Assembly: GCA_900491605.1 (NCBI GenBank)
Contig: UESW01001680.1
Span: 272,630 to 336,629, forward strand
Source of the DNA: Calamus simplicifolius
Taxonomy: Eukaryota; Streptophyta; Magnoliopsida; Arecales; Arecaceae
Length of the DNA: 64,000 nucleotides
Reading direction: 5' to 3'
The notes under the pieces are model-generated. The model did not search any database. It was not told the DNA's origin and was given only the letters and a program-made list of their open reading frames with translations. Every line of letters begins with the position of its first letter. The stretch's first letter is position 1. Shown here in pieces: positions 42,270 through 54,786 of the stretch. The translations under genes were made by a program, and so were the position numbers.

Positions 42270-45200
42270 GATCAATCATTCCAAGTTCCATTCTTATTTC
42301 ATAAAATTTTGATTCATCTAAAGGTTTAGTAAAATATCTGCGAGTTGTTTTTCAGTGTTTACAAATTCCAATACAATGTTGCCATCATTAACATGATCTC
42401 TAATAAAATGATGTCGGATTTCTATATGTTTTGTTCTAGAGTGTTGAATAGGATTTTTAGTTAAAAATTGCACTAGTGTTATCACATTTTATTGGTATTC
42501 CCTTTTGTTTGATACCATAATCCTCTAGTTGCTGCTTAATCCACAAAATTTGAGCACAGCAACTTCCAGCTGCAATGTATTCGGCCTCGGCCGTAGACAA
42601 TGCTACTGAAGTTTGCTTCTTGCTAAACCATGAGATTAAGTTAACACCTAGGAATTGGCAAGTTCCACTAGTTGATTTTCTGTCTAGTTTACATCCAGCA
42701 AAGTCTGAATCGGTGTATCCTATTAAGTCAATGCTAGATTGTCTGTCATACCAAAGTCCTAAGTTTTTAGTTCCATTTAAATATTTAAATATTCTTTTAA
42801 CAGCAAGCAAGTGTGATTCTTTAGGATTAGCTTGATATCTGGCACACATGCAAACACTAAACAAGATATCAGGTCTACTGGCAGTTAAGTATAACAAAGA
42901 TCCTATCATTCCTCTATAAAGTTTTAGATCTACAGATTTTTCAGAATTACAAGCATCAATTCTACAAGATGAGCTCATAGGGGTACCGATACTCTTAGAT
43001 GTCTCCATGCCAAACTTTTTGATCATCTCCTTGATATATTGGATTGGCTTATGAAGATCCCGTCATTGCTTTGCTTGATCTGGAGTCCGAGAAAATAATT
43101 CAGTTCTCCCATCATACTCATCTCGAATTCTCCCTGCATAAGCTTAGCAAAATCTTTGCATAACGAGTCATTAGTGGCACCAAATATGATATCATCTACA
43201 TAGATTTGAATAATTAAAATATCATCATTTTGTCTTTTAATAAATAGAGTTGTATCTACATTTCCTCGAATGAATTTATTACTAATCAAGAACTTGCTTA
43301 ATCTTTCATACCAAGCCCGGGGTGCTTGCTTCAAACCATACAAAGCTTTGTTTAATTTAAATACGTGGTTTGGAAACAAGTGATTTTCAAAACCGGGTGG
43401 CTTCCACAAATACTTGTTCAGCAATATATCCATTTAAGAAAGCGCTTTTAACATCCATTTGATATAATTTAAAATTCATAAAGCAAGCAACAGCAAGAAG
43501 TAATCTGATAGCTTCTAATCTAGCAACAGGGGCATATGTTTCATCAAAATCAATTCCTTCTTCTTGATTATAACCCTTAGCTACTAGTCTTGCTTTATTT
43601 CTTATTATGTTACCATGTTCATCTAACTTATTTCTGAAAACCCATTTTGTTCCAATAATTTGATAATCATTAGGTCTTTCAATAAGTGTCCAAACATTAT
43701 TTCTTTCAAATTGATTAAGTTCTTCATGCATTGCATTTAACCAATCAATATCATTCTTAGCTTCATCATAACATTTAGGTTCAATTTTAGAAACAAATGC
43801 TAAGTTATTATATGTATCTCTAAATGTCGATCTTGTCCTAATTCCATGAGATATTTCACCAATAATTTGATCTTTAGGGTGACTGTGAACATACCTCCAT
43901 CCTCTTTCTAAGTCATCATTACCTTGTGAGGCTTCAGGTGGATTAGGATTGCTTTCTTCATTTACCTCTTATCTGATTCATCTTTGTCCTTCAAGGTGAT
44001 GTCTTTGAGTTGATCTTCAATTTCATCTGCATCAACTATACCTTTTCTCTTCCTTAAGGGAAGATCATTAGTTTCATCAAATATAACATGAATAGATTCT
44101 TCAACTACCAATGTCTTTTTGTTAAAAACTCTAAAAGCTCTACTATGCAATGAATAACCAAGAAAAATCCTTCGTCAGATTTAGCATCAAATTTATCAAG
44201 ATTTGTTTTTCCGTTATTCAAAACAAAGCAGCGACATCCAAAGACATGAAAATAACCGATATTAGGTTTTCTTCCTTTCCAAAGTTCATAAGGAGTCTTT
44301 TTCAAAACAGGTCTAATTAATGCACGATTTAAAACATAACATGCAGTGTTAATTGCTTCAGCCCAAAAATATTTTGGGAGATTGCTTTCACACAACATGG
44401 TACGAGCCATTTCTTCTAAAGTTCTTTTTTCTTTCTACTACTCCATTTTGTTGAGGTGTTCTGGGTGCAGAAAAATTATGTTCAATTCCATTTTCATTAC
44501 AAAAATTTTCAAAATATTGATTTTCAAATTCTTTTCCATGATCACTTCGTATCGATAAAACAGAAGAATTCTTTTCATTTGTAATTCTTTTAAATAATTT
44601 TTGAAATGATGGAAATGCTTCATCTTTACTGGCTAAGAATAAAACCCATGTAAAACGAGAGAAATCATCAATTATGACAAAACCATATCTTTTTCCTCCT
44701 AGACTAGTTGTTCTTGTAGGACCGAATAAATCCATGTGCAAGAGTTCTAAAGGTCTAGTGGTTGAATCACATTTTTCGATTTAAAAGATACTCGAGTTTG
44801 TTTTCCAAATTGACAAGCATCACAGATTTTATCTTTTTCAAAAGAAGTTTTGGCAAACCATTTACTAAATCCTTTTTGATTAGTTTAGATAATAAATCCA
44901 TGCTTGCATGAGCTAGCCTACGATGCCATAACCAACTATTATCAGTTTTATTATTCATAGCAACTAGGCAATCAACATTTCTATCATTCAAATCATTTAA
45001 ATCAACAATGTATACATTACCATGCCTATGACCAATAAATTTCATATTATCATTTGTAGGATTTTTAACAATGCATAAAGATGATTCAAATGTAACTTTA
45101 AATCCTTTATCACATAATTGACTGATACTTAGTAAATTATGCTTTAAACCTTTCACAAGTAAGACATTGTCAATAAAAGTATGAGGTGTGATACCTATTT

Positions 45201-45375
45201 TTCCAATGCCAATAATTTTTCCTTGGCCATTATCACCAAAAGTAACAACACCTCCATCTTTTGCCTCTAAAGTGATGAATTGAGACTCATCACCCGTCAT
45301 GTGTCTTGAACACCCGCTATCCAAGTACCATTGTCTTTTAGTTGCTCGGGTTGCAAGACACACCTGCATACACAA
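42270..45375 (-). pseudogene. Element D pol: protease, integrase, RT, RNase H
   Basis: Protease is WYLDSGCSRHMTG near 45320. GAG-pre-integrase is WLWHRRLAHAS. Integrase has MHMDLFGPTRT, VIIDDFSRFTW and TPQQNGVVER, then a shift near 44410. RT appears in 43023-43731 with GIDFDETYAPVAR, YGLKQAPRAWYERL and IQIYVDDIIFGATN. RNase H has TDSDFAGCKLDRKSTSG and ALSTAEAEYIAAGSCCAQIL, with a frame loss near 42460. At least five frameshifts make it more decayed than C. Protein order and motifs are otherwise complete. Confidence 0.9.
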
Positions 45376-45377
45376 TT

Positions 45378-46934
45378 TTAAGTTTTGCTCTTAGGTACCC
45401 AAGCTTTCTTGGGTCCTTTCGGGTTAGTTAAAATAGTTCCTTTTGGAACCCATATTTGTTTAACTTTGTGTGTGACAAGTATATGCTTTGTGTCCAAATT
45501 TACCACATTTAAAGCAAGTAATTCTAGTTGAATCATCAGCATGCACATAAATATTTTTCAAAAATTTTTGTCTTTCAATAGGATTGTATCCAAGACCAGC
45601 TCTATTGTAAACAGCCCTTTGACTATTTAATATCATTTCTAACTTTTCTGAACTCAAAGTAAATTTATCAATAATAGGTTTTAATTTACTCACTTCATTT
45701 TTCAAATCTTGGTTTTCCTTTAGTAAAGAATCATTGTTATTTGAAATTCTTTCTTTTTCAAGAGTAAGTTCCTTAATTTCATTTCTCAAGTCTTTATTCT
45801 TTGAACTTAATTTAGCAAAATCATCTACAAGTTCATAAAAAGCACCATGCAATTCATCAAAAGTAAAGTCATCTAGAAAGCTAGGACTTACCTCATTTTC
45901 ATCAGCCATGAAGCATACATTTGCAACTTCAGTCTTTTCTTCTTCTTCCGAACTTGTTGCTTCACTGTCACTCCATGTAGCCAACATAGCCTTCTTCTTT
46001 ACTTTCTTAAAACCTTTCTTCAACAGTGGACATTCTGGTTTGATATGTCCAGGCTTCTTACACTCATAGCATATAGGAGGTTCACTTCTTTTTTTCTTGC
46101 TATGATCTCCTTTGGTAAATATTTTTCTTTTTCCAAATCTTTTTCTTTCATAAATTTCTTGAACTTTCTAGAGATGAGAGCCATATCATCATCTTTTTCA
46201 CTCTCACTAGTTTCATCTTCACTTTCCTCATTTTGAACATTACCTTTCAATGCCATGGTCCTTCTCTTCTTTGAATCGTCTTCATCAATGTGTTGTCGTT
46301 GTTGTAGTTCATGAGTCATCAAAGATCCGACCAATTCTTCAAGTGATAGATTGTTGAGGTCTTTAGCTTCTTGTATAGCTGTCACTTTTGCTTCCCATGA
46401 TCTAGGCAAAGATCTCAAAATTTTTCTCACAAGATCACTGTTAGCATAAGACTTACCCAAACTTTTTAAACCATTAATATGTCGGTAAATCTAGTAAACA
46501 TATCAGTGATATTTTCAGATGAATCCATTTAAATAGTTCATACTTATGAACAAGCATATTAATTTTGGATTCCTTGACTTGGTTAGTACCCTCATGGGTA
46601 ACTTCAAGTCTATCCCAAATCTCTTTAGCAGACATGCAAGTAGATATACGATTAAACTCATTTGCATCAAGAGAACAATAAAGAAATTCATAGCTTTTGC
46701 ATTTAATTGAGCTAATTTCTTATCTTGCTCATCCCATTCTGATTCAGGCTTTGCAATATCAATATTATCAATCTTAACAGTGGGTGTGTGAGGTCCATTA
46801 ATTATGATTCCCCATAAATCATAATCAAGTGCTTGAATGAAGATTTTCATTCGTGCTTTCCAATATGTGTAATTTGTTCCATTGAACAAAGGTGGTCTAT
46901 TAGTTGATTATCCTTCGGTCAACATAGATCCCAT
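45378..46934 (-). pseudogene. Element D gag
   Basis: The likely start is at 46934, with NRPPLFNGTNYTYWKARMKIF soon after. It then shows KLAQLNAKAMN, KILRSLPRSWEAKV, an acidic region and SDSEATSSEEEE. The long coiled coil, the knuckle CFKCGKFGHKAYTC near 45490 and the terminal KKAWVPKSKT at 45381-45410 follow. Several frameshifts (for example near 46690, 46470 and 46020) and a stop shortly after the start break it. Confidence 0.85.
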
Positions 46935-46995
46935 TTGGATTACTACTGATCTTTAGCTCCAAGCTTTTCAAAGCTATAGGAATCAAGAGCACGCT

Positions 46996-47007
46996 GCTCT
47001 GATACCA
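46996..47007 (-). other. Primer-binding site of element D
   Basis: Minus strand TGGTATCAGAGC two bases inside the 5' LTR. Confidence 0.93.
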
Positions 47008-47009
47008 CT

Positions 47010-49289
47010 TGTTGCCCAGATGTAGTAACCCAAGAGGGGGGTGAATTGGGTATTTAAAAATTAATTATTAGCGTAGATATATGCTTAATCACTAGTTAAA
47101 AATTAGTTTGCAGTGGTGTAGTGGAGTGCACGAAACAAAATCACACACAATAATCAATCACAAACACAATAGGGTTTATAGTGGTTCGGTGCCAAACTCG
47201 GCTCCTACGTCCACTCCCCAAAAACCCTTTGGAATTTCGCTAATCGTATCACAACGATTACAACCCCTAGCCTTCCGGCTAGTCCTCTTGTTTCATGGCA
47301 CAAGGCAGCCAAACCCCTAGCCTTCCCGGCTAGTCCTCTTGTTTAACGGCACAAGGAAGCCAGGCCCCTAGCCTTCCCGGCTAGTCCTCTTGTTTAATGG
47401 AAAGGAAGCCAAACAACAATCTTAGGGTTATCTCTAACCCTATTACAAAATTCAGAATAGTTAACATAGCTCCTAACTTGAGCAAATATTCAAAGAGAAC
47501 TTTACAAATTTGAGGCAAATCTGCAGCAAAGAATGTGGATCTCCGAGTAGCTAGACTTTTGAATGCTTCACCGGATCTGGATGACTTGAGCAAGGATTGA
47601 GGTTCGTCAACTTCACAGCACAAGAACTTGCTCTTAAATACTCCAAAAATTATGCAATGAACACTCTCTTTTGATTTCTTTCTTTCTCTTTTTCTTTTTC
47701 AGATTTTCAAAGATCCGTCAACAAAATCATCAAGAATCGTCTAGGTGTTCCTCTGATCACATCTATTTAAACCAAAAAAAATAATGTCCGTTAGACACAT
47801 TGGTAAATAGAGGAAATTAAAAATGGGAAGAAATATAACCGTTTGAATTTATTTCCCTAAACATTGATTGCATTTAATCCTTTGGCAAAGAAAGATCTCT
47901 CTCAAACACCAAAGAAGTAACCATGAAAACGGAAATATAATTAAAAGAGAGAGAGAGAGCATTTAATATTTGGGAGAGCTGGTTGGCTCCAGCAACCCTC
48001 AAGAAGACGTGCGGCCATGGAGGAAAAAAAGAGTAAAAGCTAGCTAAGCAAGGCTAACTAAACATCCAAGCTAGCTAGCTAGCAAGGCTCCACGGCAAGA
48101 AATCAGCCTCAATCCAAAATAAAGTAGCTAGCTAACGAGCTAGCTCAATTTAAAAACCATACGGCTGAAAAAGAAGTCCAGGAAAAATAGTTAACTCCCC
48201 ATTCAAGGTTTCATGCTTTAATGCCAAGGAGTTAGCTATTTAGCTAACTCAAATGAGAATTCATGTGGCAAGGAGAATAAAGTGGTTAACTCCCCAGTTA
48301 GCTTGTTTGGAAGTGTGCACGGCTTGGAGGAAAAATCTGCCATAAAAAAAATAGAGTTGTTAGCTTGAAAGGTAGTTAAGATACAAACTAGTTAGCTCTT
48401 TAGCTAACTAGCCAAAGACAAGCATCCCACGTTTTCATGAATAGAGAGAGTTTGAATTTTAGCTAGCTCTTTAGTTAGATATTTAAAAAGTGCATGAGGC
48501 CATGTAAAAAAGTAGTTACTCAAGAGCTAACTCAATTCAAGTTTCATGCGGCTAGGAATGAAAAGACTTATAAAGTAGTTAGCTTGTTAGCTAACTCCAA
48601 TGAAAACTTTCATGCAACATGGAGGGAGAAAAGAAAAAGTAGTTAGCTGTTAAGCTAACTGCTTTCAAATTCCATTCGGCCATGAAAACAACAAAAAAAA
48701 AAGGTTAGCTAGCTTGTTAGCTAGCTAGAGTGGATTTTTTCATGCAAACCGCCCAAGGCAAGCTAGCTCTCCAACTAGCTGGATTTTTAACCCATTCGGC
48801 CAAGTAACCTGCAAGAAGAAAATAGTTAGCTCCAAGTGATATTTAGCTAACTCCATAAACTAATCAGCTAGCTGCCCAGCTAGCTGATTCCAAGAGTGAT
48901 CGGCCAAGAGGAAAATCAGCACTAAATAGTTGGCTCTAGAGGCCAACCAGTCAACTAGGAGAAGGAAGAAGTTAGCTAATAAGCTAACTAGTCCCATGTA
49001 TGGTTAGGCCAACTTCAATGTGAGAGAAAAATAAATTAACTAGCAAGTGGGGGAAGCTAGCTAAGGAGGGAAATAAGCTAGCTTACATAGTCATACAATA
49101 ATTCAAGCAATAAAGAATTAATTAGCTATATTCTAGACAAGAGAAAATAAGCTTCTTTGTAACGAATAAAATTTTGCTTGATAATGCTCACCTGTACGAC
49201 ACATGTACATCCCTGCAATAATATTAATTTCCCTAATAAACATAGTCTTAATTGTTTTGTAATCATCAAAATCAATCTAGGGGCCAACA
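47010..49289 (-). repeat. 5' LTR of element D
   Basis: 2280 bp, colinear with 37782-40083. A TATA-like TTTAAATAGATG (minus) lies near 47760-47772. Confidence 0.92.
48034..48990. repeat. Array of AGTTAGCT/AGCTAACT hairpins (5' LTR of D)
   Basis: Same array as in the 3' LTR. It keeps a fuller double hairpin at 48703-48730, where the 3' LTR has lost 12 bases. Confidence 0.9.
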
Positions 49290-49294
49290 GATTT

Positions 49295-51690
49295 TTATGG
49301 TCTAAAATACTTTATCTGCTTCATTGATGACTACTCATAATTTAGGTATCTCTACTTGCTTTATAATAAGAACAAAGCATTAGATGTCCTTATGGTATTC
49401 AAGGAAGAAGTAGAGACATAATGTGAAAAATAAATTAAAATTGTAAGATCTGATAGAGGAGGTGAGTATTATGGAAGATACACAGAGGATGGACAAATGC
49501 CTGGTCCATTTGCGAAGTTCCTTCAAGAACATGGGATTGTTGCTCAATACAGTTACATGGCTCATCTGATCAGAATGGTGTAGCAGAGAGAAGGAACCAA
49601 ACATTGATGGACATGGTGAGGAGCATGATTGCAGCTCCAAACTGCCTAGGTCCTTATGGACAGAAGCTCTCAAGATAGCCGTGTACATATTGAATCAGGT
49701 TCCAACCAAGGCTGTTTCCAAAATACCATTTGAGTTATTTAAAGGTTGGAAACCAAGTTTGTGACACGTATGCGTATGGGGATGCCCATATGAAGTGAGA
49801 GTGTACAATCCATAAGAGAAAAAGCTGGACCCTAGGACCATTAGTGGGTATTTTGTTGGATATGCCGAAAGGTCCAAAGGATATAGATTTTATTATCCAT
49901 CTCACATAACTAGGATTGTGGAATCAAGAAATGCCAAATTTCTTGAGAATGACTTGATCAGTGGGAGTAATCAATTGTAGAGCATGATTCCTGAAAGGAA
50001 ACATTCTGATGCTCAACCTTTTACTTCAAGTGACAGATTGATTATCGTTCATAGTGCCCCTCAATATCAAACATGCATTATACAATCAGTCATTGAAATT
50101 TCATAATTTCCTGATAATGAACTAGTAGATCCAGTCTCTCATGAGTTACCAGAGATAGTTGAATAATCAACTTTGCCAGAGGAGGTTGTTACAACATTAA
50201 GAAAATCTACAAGAGAAACGAAATCAGCAATTTCTAGTGATTATATTGTGTATCTTCAAGAGTCGGACTATAATATTGGAGCTAAAAATGATCCTGAAAC
50301 GTTTTCACAAGCCATGAATTGTAAGAAATCTAATTTATGGTATGATGCTATGAAAGATGAGATGAATTCTATGGCATTTAATAGAGTCTAGGATCTTGTT
50401 GAGTTTCCTGATGGAGCAAAAGTCATTGGCTGTAAATTGAAACTTAAGATCAAGAAAGACTCGTTAGGCAACATTGAATGATATAAGGCAAGACTCGTTG
50501 CTAAAGAATTCACTCAAAGAAAGGGAATTGATTACAAGGAGACATTTTCTCCTGTATCTAAGAAAGATTTCTTCCGTATAATCATGGCACTTGTTGCACA
50601 TTTTGACCTAGAGTTGCAACAAATGGATGTGAAAACTGTATTTCTCAATGGAGATCTAGAGGAAGCGGTTTATATGAAACAACCTGAAGGTTTTTTCCTC
50701 TAGTGATAATGAACAATTGGTATGCAAGCTTAAGATATCTATATATGGGTTGGAACAAGCCTTTCGATAATGATACTTAAAATTTCATGATGTGATTTCT
50801 TCATTGGATTTATAGAGAACATCATAAATCAATGTATATACCAGAAGTTTAGTGGGAGCAAAATTTATTTTTTAATCCTATATAGATGATATTTTACTTG
50901 CAACCAATGATAAAGGTATGTTACATAAGGTTAAATAATTTCTCTCTGAGAATTTTGACATGAAAGATATGGGTGATGCCTCTTATGTCATTGGCATTAA
51001 AATTTAGAGAGACAGACTTCGAGGTCTTTTAAGTCTATCTCAAGAAATCTATATCAACAAAATCTTAGAGAGATTTTGGATGAAAGATTGTTTACCAAGT
51101 ATAGCTCCCATAGTCAAGGGTGACAGATTTAATTTGAATCAGTGCCCAAGGAATGACCTTGAGAGGAAGAAAATGAAAAACATTCCATATGCCTTAGCTG
51201 TTGGTAGCTTGATGTATGCTCAGGTCTGTACAAAGCCTAACATAGCATTTGTAGTTGGAATGTTGAGAAGATATCAGAGTAATCCAGGTTTAGACCACTG
51301 GAGAGCTGCTACAAGGTCATGAGGTACATATCTGACTGCTACCTCTACTATATATATGCAAGCAGAGTTCATTGCTTATTTTGAGGCTATATCGCATGGT
51401 GTATAATTGAAGAGTTTCATCTCAGGGCTTAGAATTGTTGATTCTATTGCTAGGCCAATTAAATTGTACTATGACAATTCAGCTGTTGTATTTTTGACTA
51501 AAATCTACAAGAGTGGTAGTCAAAGTAAACACATCGACATTAAGTATTTAGCCATAAAAAATGTATTAAAGAAAACAAAGTGATCATAAACATGTTAGCA
51601 CTGAATTTATAATAGCTGATCCTTGACTAAAGGCATACCAATTAAGTATTTTAAGGATCATGTGGTACGAATAGGAGTTGGTCCCATGAT
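49295..51690 (+). pseudogene. Element B integrase, RT and RNase H remnants
   Basis: It resumes directly after D with YGLKYFICFIDDYS and IVRSDRGGEYYGRYTEDG. After many stops, the RT side follows: TLRKSTRETKSAISSDYIVYL (50200), RLVAKEFTQRKGIDYKETFSP and LQQMDVKTVFLNGDLEEAVYM. A decayed YIDDILLATND lies near 50885. FDMKDMGDASYVIGIK and ALAVGSLMYAQVCTKPNIAFVVG lead into RNase H. Part of RNase H seems deleted near 51320, since the TDSD-type segment is missing between DHWRAAT and TATSTI. It ends with SKHIDIKYLAIKN and LTKGIPIKYFKDHVV. Confidence 0.85.
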
Positions 51691-51978
51691 ATAATTTAGT
51701 TGCATGGACAACTGCTTGTACAATGAAACTCTTTCATGGTTGTAATGTTTTCTCACATTCAGTTATTTAGTGTACACATTTATTTTGTGATGGGCATCAT
51801 TAAGTTGGACCTAGAATAAACATGGATTTATTCATTAAGTTATATGGGTTTATGCTTGAAAAATATAATACATTGTGATACATGGTAAATAATACTCAAT
51901 TTTAAGAGGACCTATTGCCATGATCCATGTATTTTGTTTCTTACTATAGTAATAGAATATACAGACCAAGTGAAAGAA

Positions 51979-52383
51979 TGTTGGTTTTTTCCCCATTAAG
52001 CGTATCAGTTAGATACGATTAAGATGGTCTTATATTCGATATCGAGGGATTACGTGAATTCAAAATTTGAATCCGTGATTAGGATAAACATCCCTCAACC
52101 ATATCCGTTTGAAGTGCCCTCCGTGATGAACAGATAAGGCATAAAGCTAAATAAAATGAGGAGGTCCCTGCACTTGGTCTCTACGGAAGTTTACACCATC
52201 GCTGAGAGAGACCGTAAGGTGTGGAAGAGTTTTACCCTGAAGAAAAGTTAACTTATTTGCATGGTGCAATGGCTGAAGGTATTTATGTATCGATCATATT
52301 TTATATTATTTTTATGATAAATATATTGATCCCATATTTTTGCATATATGATAGGGATCAATATATATAACTTTGTTCTAACA
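51979..52383 (+). repeat. 3' LTR of element B
   Basis: 405 bp from TGTTGGTT to GTTCTAACA, preceded by purine-rich AAGTGAAAGAA. Confidence 0.88.
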
Positions 52384-52999
52384 AATCTGACCTAACACAT
52401 CTCGGAAGTTATTATTTTGTGACCTCCGCAGCTCACTTCAGACCAATCCAATCAACATCCAACTTAATGAAAAAAGAGAGCTAAAAACCTAGAGAAACTC
52501 TTTCATTAAGGAAAGAAAGAGCTCGTGAAAGTGTTCTTCATCCAAAAACAAGAATGCAACAAAGCCGACAATTCAAAAAGGCCTAGAAACACAACACTTG
52601 GAGCACACTAATTCATATGCTTCATGTAGCTCAACATCATTCACTAAGAATTGAGAAGTTTACAAGCTCTAAAAAGCTCACTTTGACCAAAAGGAGCTCA
52701 TATACTTTAGACAAATTAACATTTAAAAATCAAATTGGCTACTCTCTTACCTAAGTTGTTTACCTAAGCTTTGAGAGTGAGACGCATATTATAAGGTGAA
52801 ATTCTTCAACCTTCGATAAGATAATATGTGGTAGCCTAATTTGTATCAATGCCATCGTCCACATGATCAATAGGATGATCTAGTTAAAGATGCATGTTTG
52901 ATGGATTGGCCCATTTATTAAAGCAAACTTATCATGATAGGGCACGTAGCCATGATTTAAATGACCTATATAGTCATCGTCACCAAATACATGAACAAT
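52384..52999. other. Sequence between elements B and E, no gene seen
   Basis: AT-rich, with only short unsupported frames. It could be old host DNA or decayed repeat. Confidence 0.4.
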
Positions 53000-54183
53000 A
53001 TTGAACAATGGCAACCCAAGAGGGGGGGTGAATTGGGTTCTTAAAAATTTAAGACTTTTTAAAATGTTAAACAAATTAGAAGGAATGCTTAGGACCACAA
53101 CAATCCACACCTACGTCCAACCTCCAATAAGGCTATATATATCTTTAGCTTTATACCAAGCTCTAAGACTACCTCCACTAGTTCAATCAGATTGAACTAG
53201 ACACAAATCAATGCTCAATGAGCAATTAACAAAAGTAAGAATAGAGTTTAGATAAGCCTTTAGTTGGTTGGCTTTGAAACTCCTTTGAGGTGTAGAATCG
53301 GCCTCAGCACGGATTCTCCATGACACACTTGAGATGCACTTGGATTTCTTCTGAAGCTTCCTTGGATAGTAGAGCAGCACAGATGGAGCTCCTATGAATC
53401 ACGGACTGCATCGAAATAAATATCTCTCTCTATGTCTCTATTTGAAAACAGCTCGATTCTGCAAGAATATAGCCGTTATAGCCGTTAATCAAAAATGTTG
53501 GAGCTGAGTTGGCATCCGTAAAATTTTGCCTTTTGCTGGAGTCGACTCATGCAGTCGGCTCGAGATCGTCTTACTAGAAATGAGAAAGTCAACTCACCAA
53601 AAGTAAAGTGTCGACTCCTGAAAGTCGGGGGTCGACTCATGAAAGGTTGGGGTCGACTCGCGAAGTGCTCAGAAAAAACTCTTCTGTGTCTGAGCGGAGT
53701 CGACTCGCACAGTCATGGAGTCGGCTCGACTAAATCGGGGGTCGATAAAATTACGTGGGTCGACTCAAGACAGATAGACATTTCTGTTCTCTGAGTGGAG
53801 TCGACTCTGACTCAAGAGTCGGCTCCGGAACGTATCAAAATCAGAAACTTTTTGATTGACATTAAAATCATTCCAGATTAATTTTAATTCATATTTTTGA
53901 CTTGAAATCAATAAGATTGACATTAAGAATTAATTCAAGAAGTATTCCAAAAACTCATTGATTAAAACATGAATTATAAAATTTCTTTTTGAAAGTTTAA
54001 ACATTGAGCTTAAAGTTACTTTAAAAATGATTAATGTCAAACTTTAACATTCTCATTGATTGTTCAAAATAAATTATTGCTCATTTAAATAAACTCATTA
54101 CATCTTTTAATGTACTCAATGGCTTTTAGTAATCATCAAAATCAAAAGGATTGGGGTATATAATTTTCAATAATCTTCCAACA
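53000..54183 (-). mobile_element. Isolated Sirevirus-like LTR (E), degenerate
   Basis: The left end, ATGGCAACCCAAGAGGGGGG then TGAATTGGGTTC, and the right end, TAATCATCAAAATCAA then TCTTCCAACA, match the LTR ends of C and F. The CTAGTTCAATC...GATTGAACTAG hairpin and a 12-mer palindrome array are also present. No primer site or coding sequence adjoins it, so it is a solo or truncated LTR. Target copies could not be confirmed. Confidence 0.65.
53538..53826. repeat. GGAGTCGACTC motif array in LTR E
   Basis: About ten GAGTCGACTC/GGGTCGACTC/GAGTCGGCTC motifs, more GTCGAC-rich than in C. Confidence 0.8.
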
Positions 54184-54399
54184 GAACAATCGCATAACTA
54201 TTTATAGAAGGAATGCTTAGGACCACAACAAAAACCTCCAATAAGGCTATATACTTTATTTTCTCTTCCTCTATTACATCTTAAGGAAAAGACTTTATAC
54301 ACCACATCCGGTGCAGCAACTCCTACGTGGACTGCACCGCCCTGGTCGATACCATTAAAAAAATGTTAAGACAGCTTTACGATATCCCGAGAAAAAAAT

Positions 54400-54690
54400 T
54401 ATGACTCTTCAGTTTTAAACTTATGATACCATAGTTATTAAGATACCCGTTCAGAACAGTTTTAAACTTACGATACCCTAGTTTTAAACTTAAGACACCC
54501 GTTCAGATGTGTCTGTATAGCTATCTGATGTGTATTAACCGTTCAGGTACAGACACATTTTCTGAACGGATGTCGTAAGTTTAAAACTAGGGTGTCATAA
54601 TTTTTTTTTTGCTTTCTTAACGGGTGTCGTAAGTTTAAAACTAGGGTGTCGTAAGTTTAAAACTGGGGTGTCATCTTAAATTTTGATGTG
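54400..54690. repeat. Foldback (inverted-repeat) sequence
   Basis: The left arm has TTTTAAACTTACGATACCCT, AGTTTTAAACTTAAGACACC and CGTTCAG. The right arm repeats these as reverse complement (CTGAACGGATGTCGTAAG, TTTAAAACTAGGGTGTC), and then again in tandem. The centre (54516-54545) also has TGTCTGTA...TACAGACA. Confidence 0.8.
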
Positions 54691-54786
54691 ACGTGCATTA
54701 ATACCCCTTCAGCTTTTTTTTTAGAATTTGTGTACATATACATTTTCTGAGTAGGTGTCGTAATTTTATAGCTATAGTGTCGCAAG

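Larger units (their letters stand above)
37782..49289 (-). mobile_element. Sirevirus-type copia element D, 11.5 kb, inserted in B integrase
   Basis: LTRs of about 2.3 kb (37782-40083 and 47010-49289) read TGTTGCCCAGATG...GGGGCCAACA on the plus strand. The target duplication GATTT is perfect (37777-37781 and 49290-49294). Minus-sense order is primer site, gag, pol, extra ORF, polypurine tract. It is a different Sirevirus family from C: proteins align but LTR bodies do not. A 238-base assembly gap lies in the extra ORF. Confidence 0.93.
23932..52383 (+). mobile_element. Copia element B, old, split by elements C and D
   Basis: The LTRs (23932-24344 and 51979-52383) share the ATTAAGCGT...AGATACGATTAAGATGG and CTTTGTTCTAACA blocks and are both plus-oriented. 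A tRNA-Met primer site follows the left one. Internal pieces at 24345-24443, 34776-37781 and 49290-51978 join in order into leader, gag, protease, integrase, RT, RNase H. Candidate target copies are AAGCT (23927-23931) and AATCT (52384-52388), with one mismatch. Without the insertions the element is about 6.6 kb. Many stops, frameshifts and a likely deletion near 51320 mark it as the oldest layer of the nest. Confidence 0.88.
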
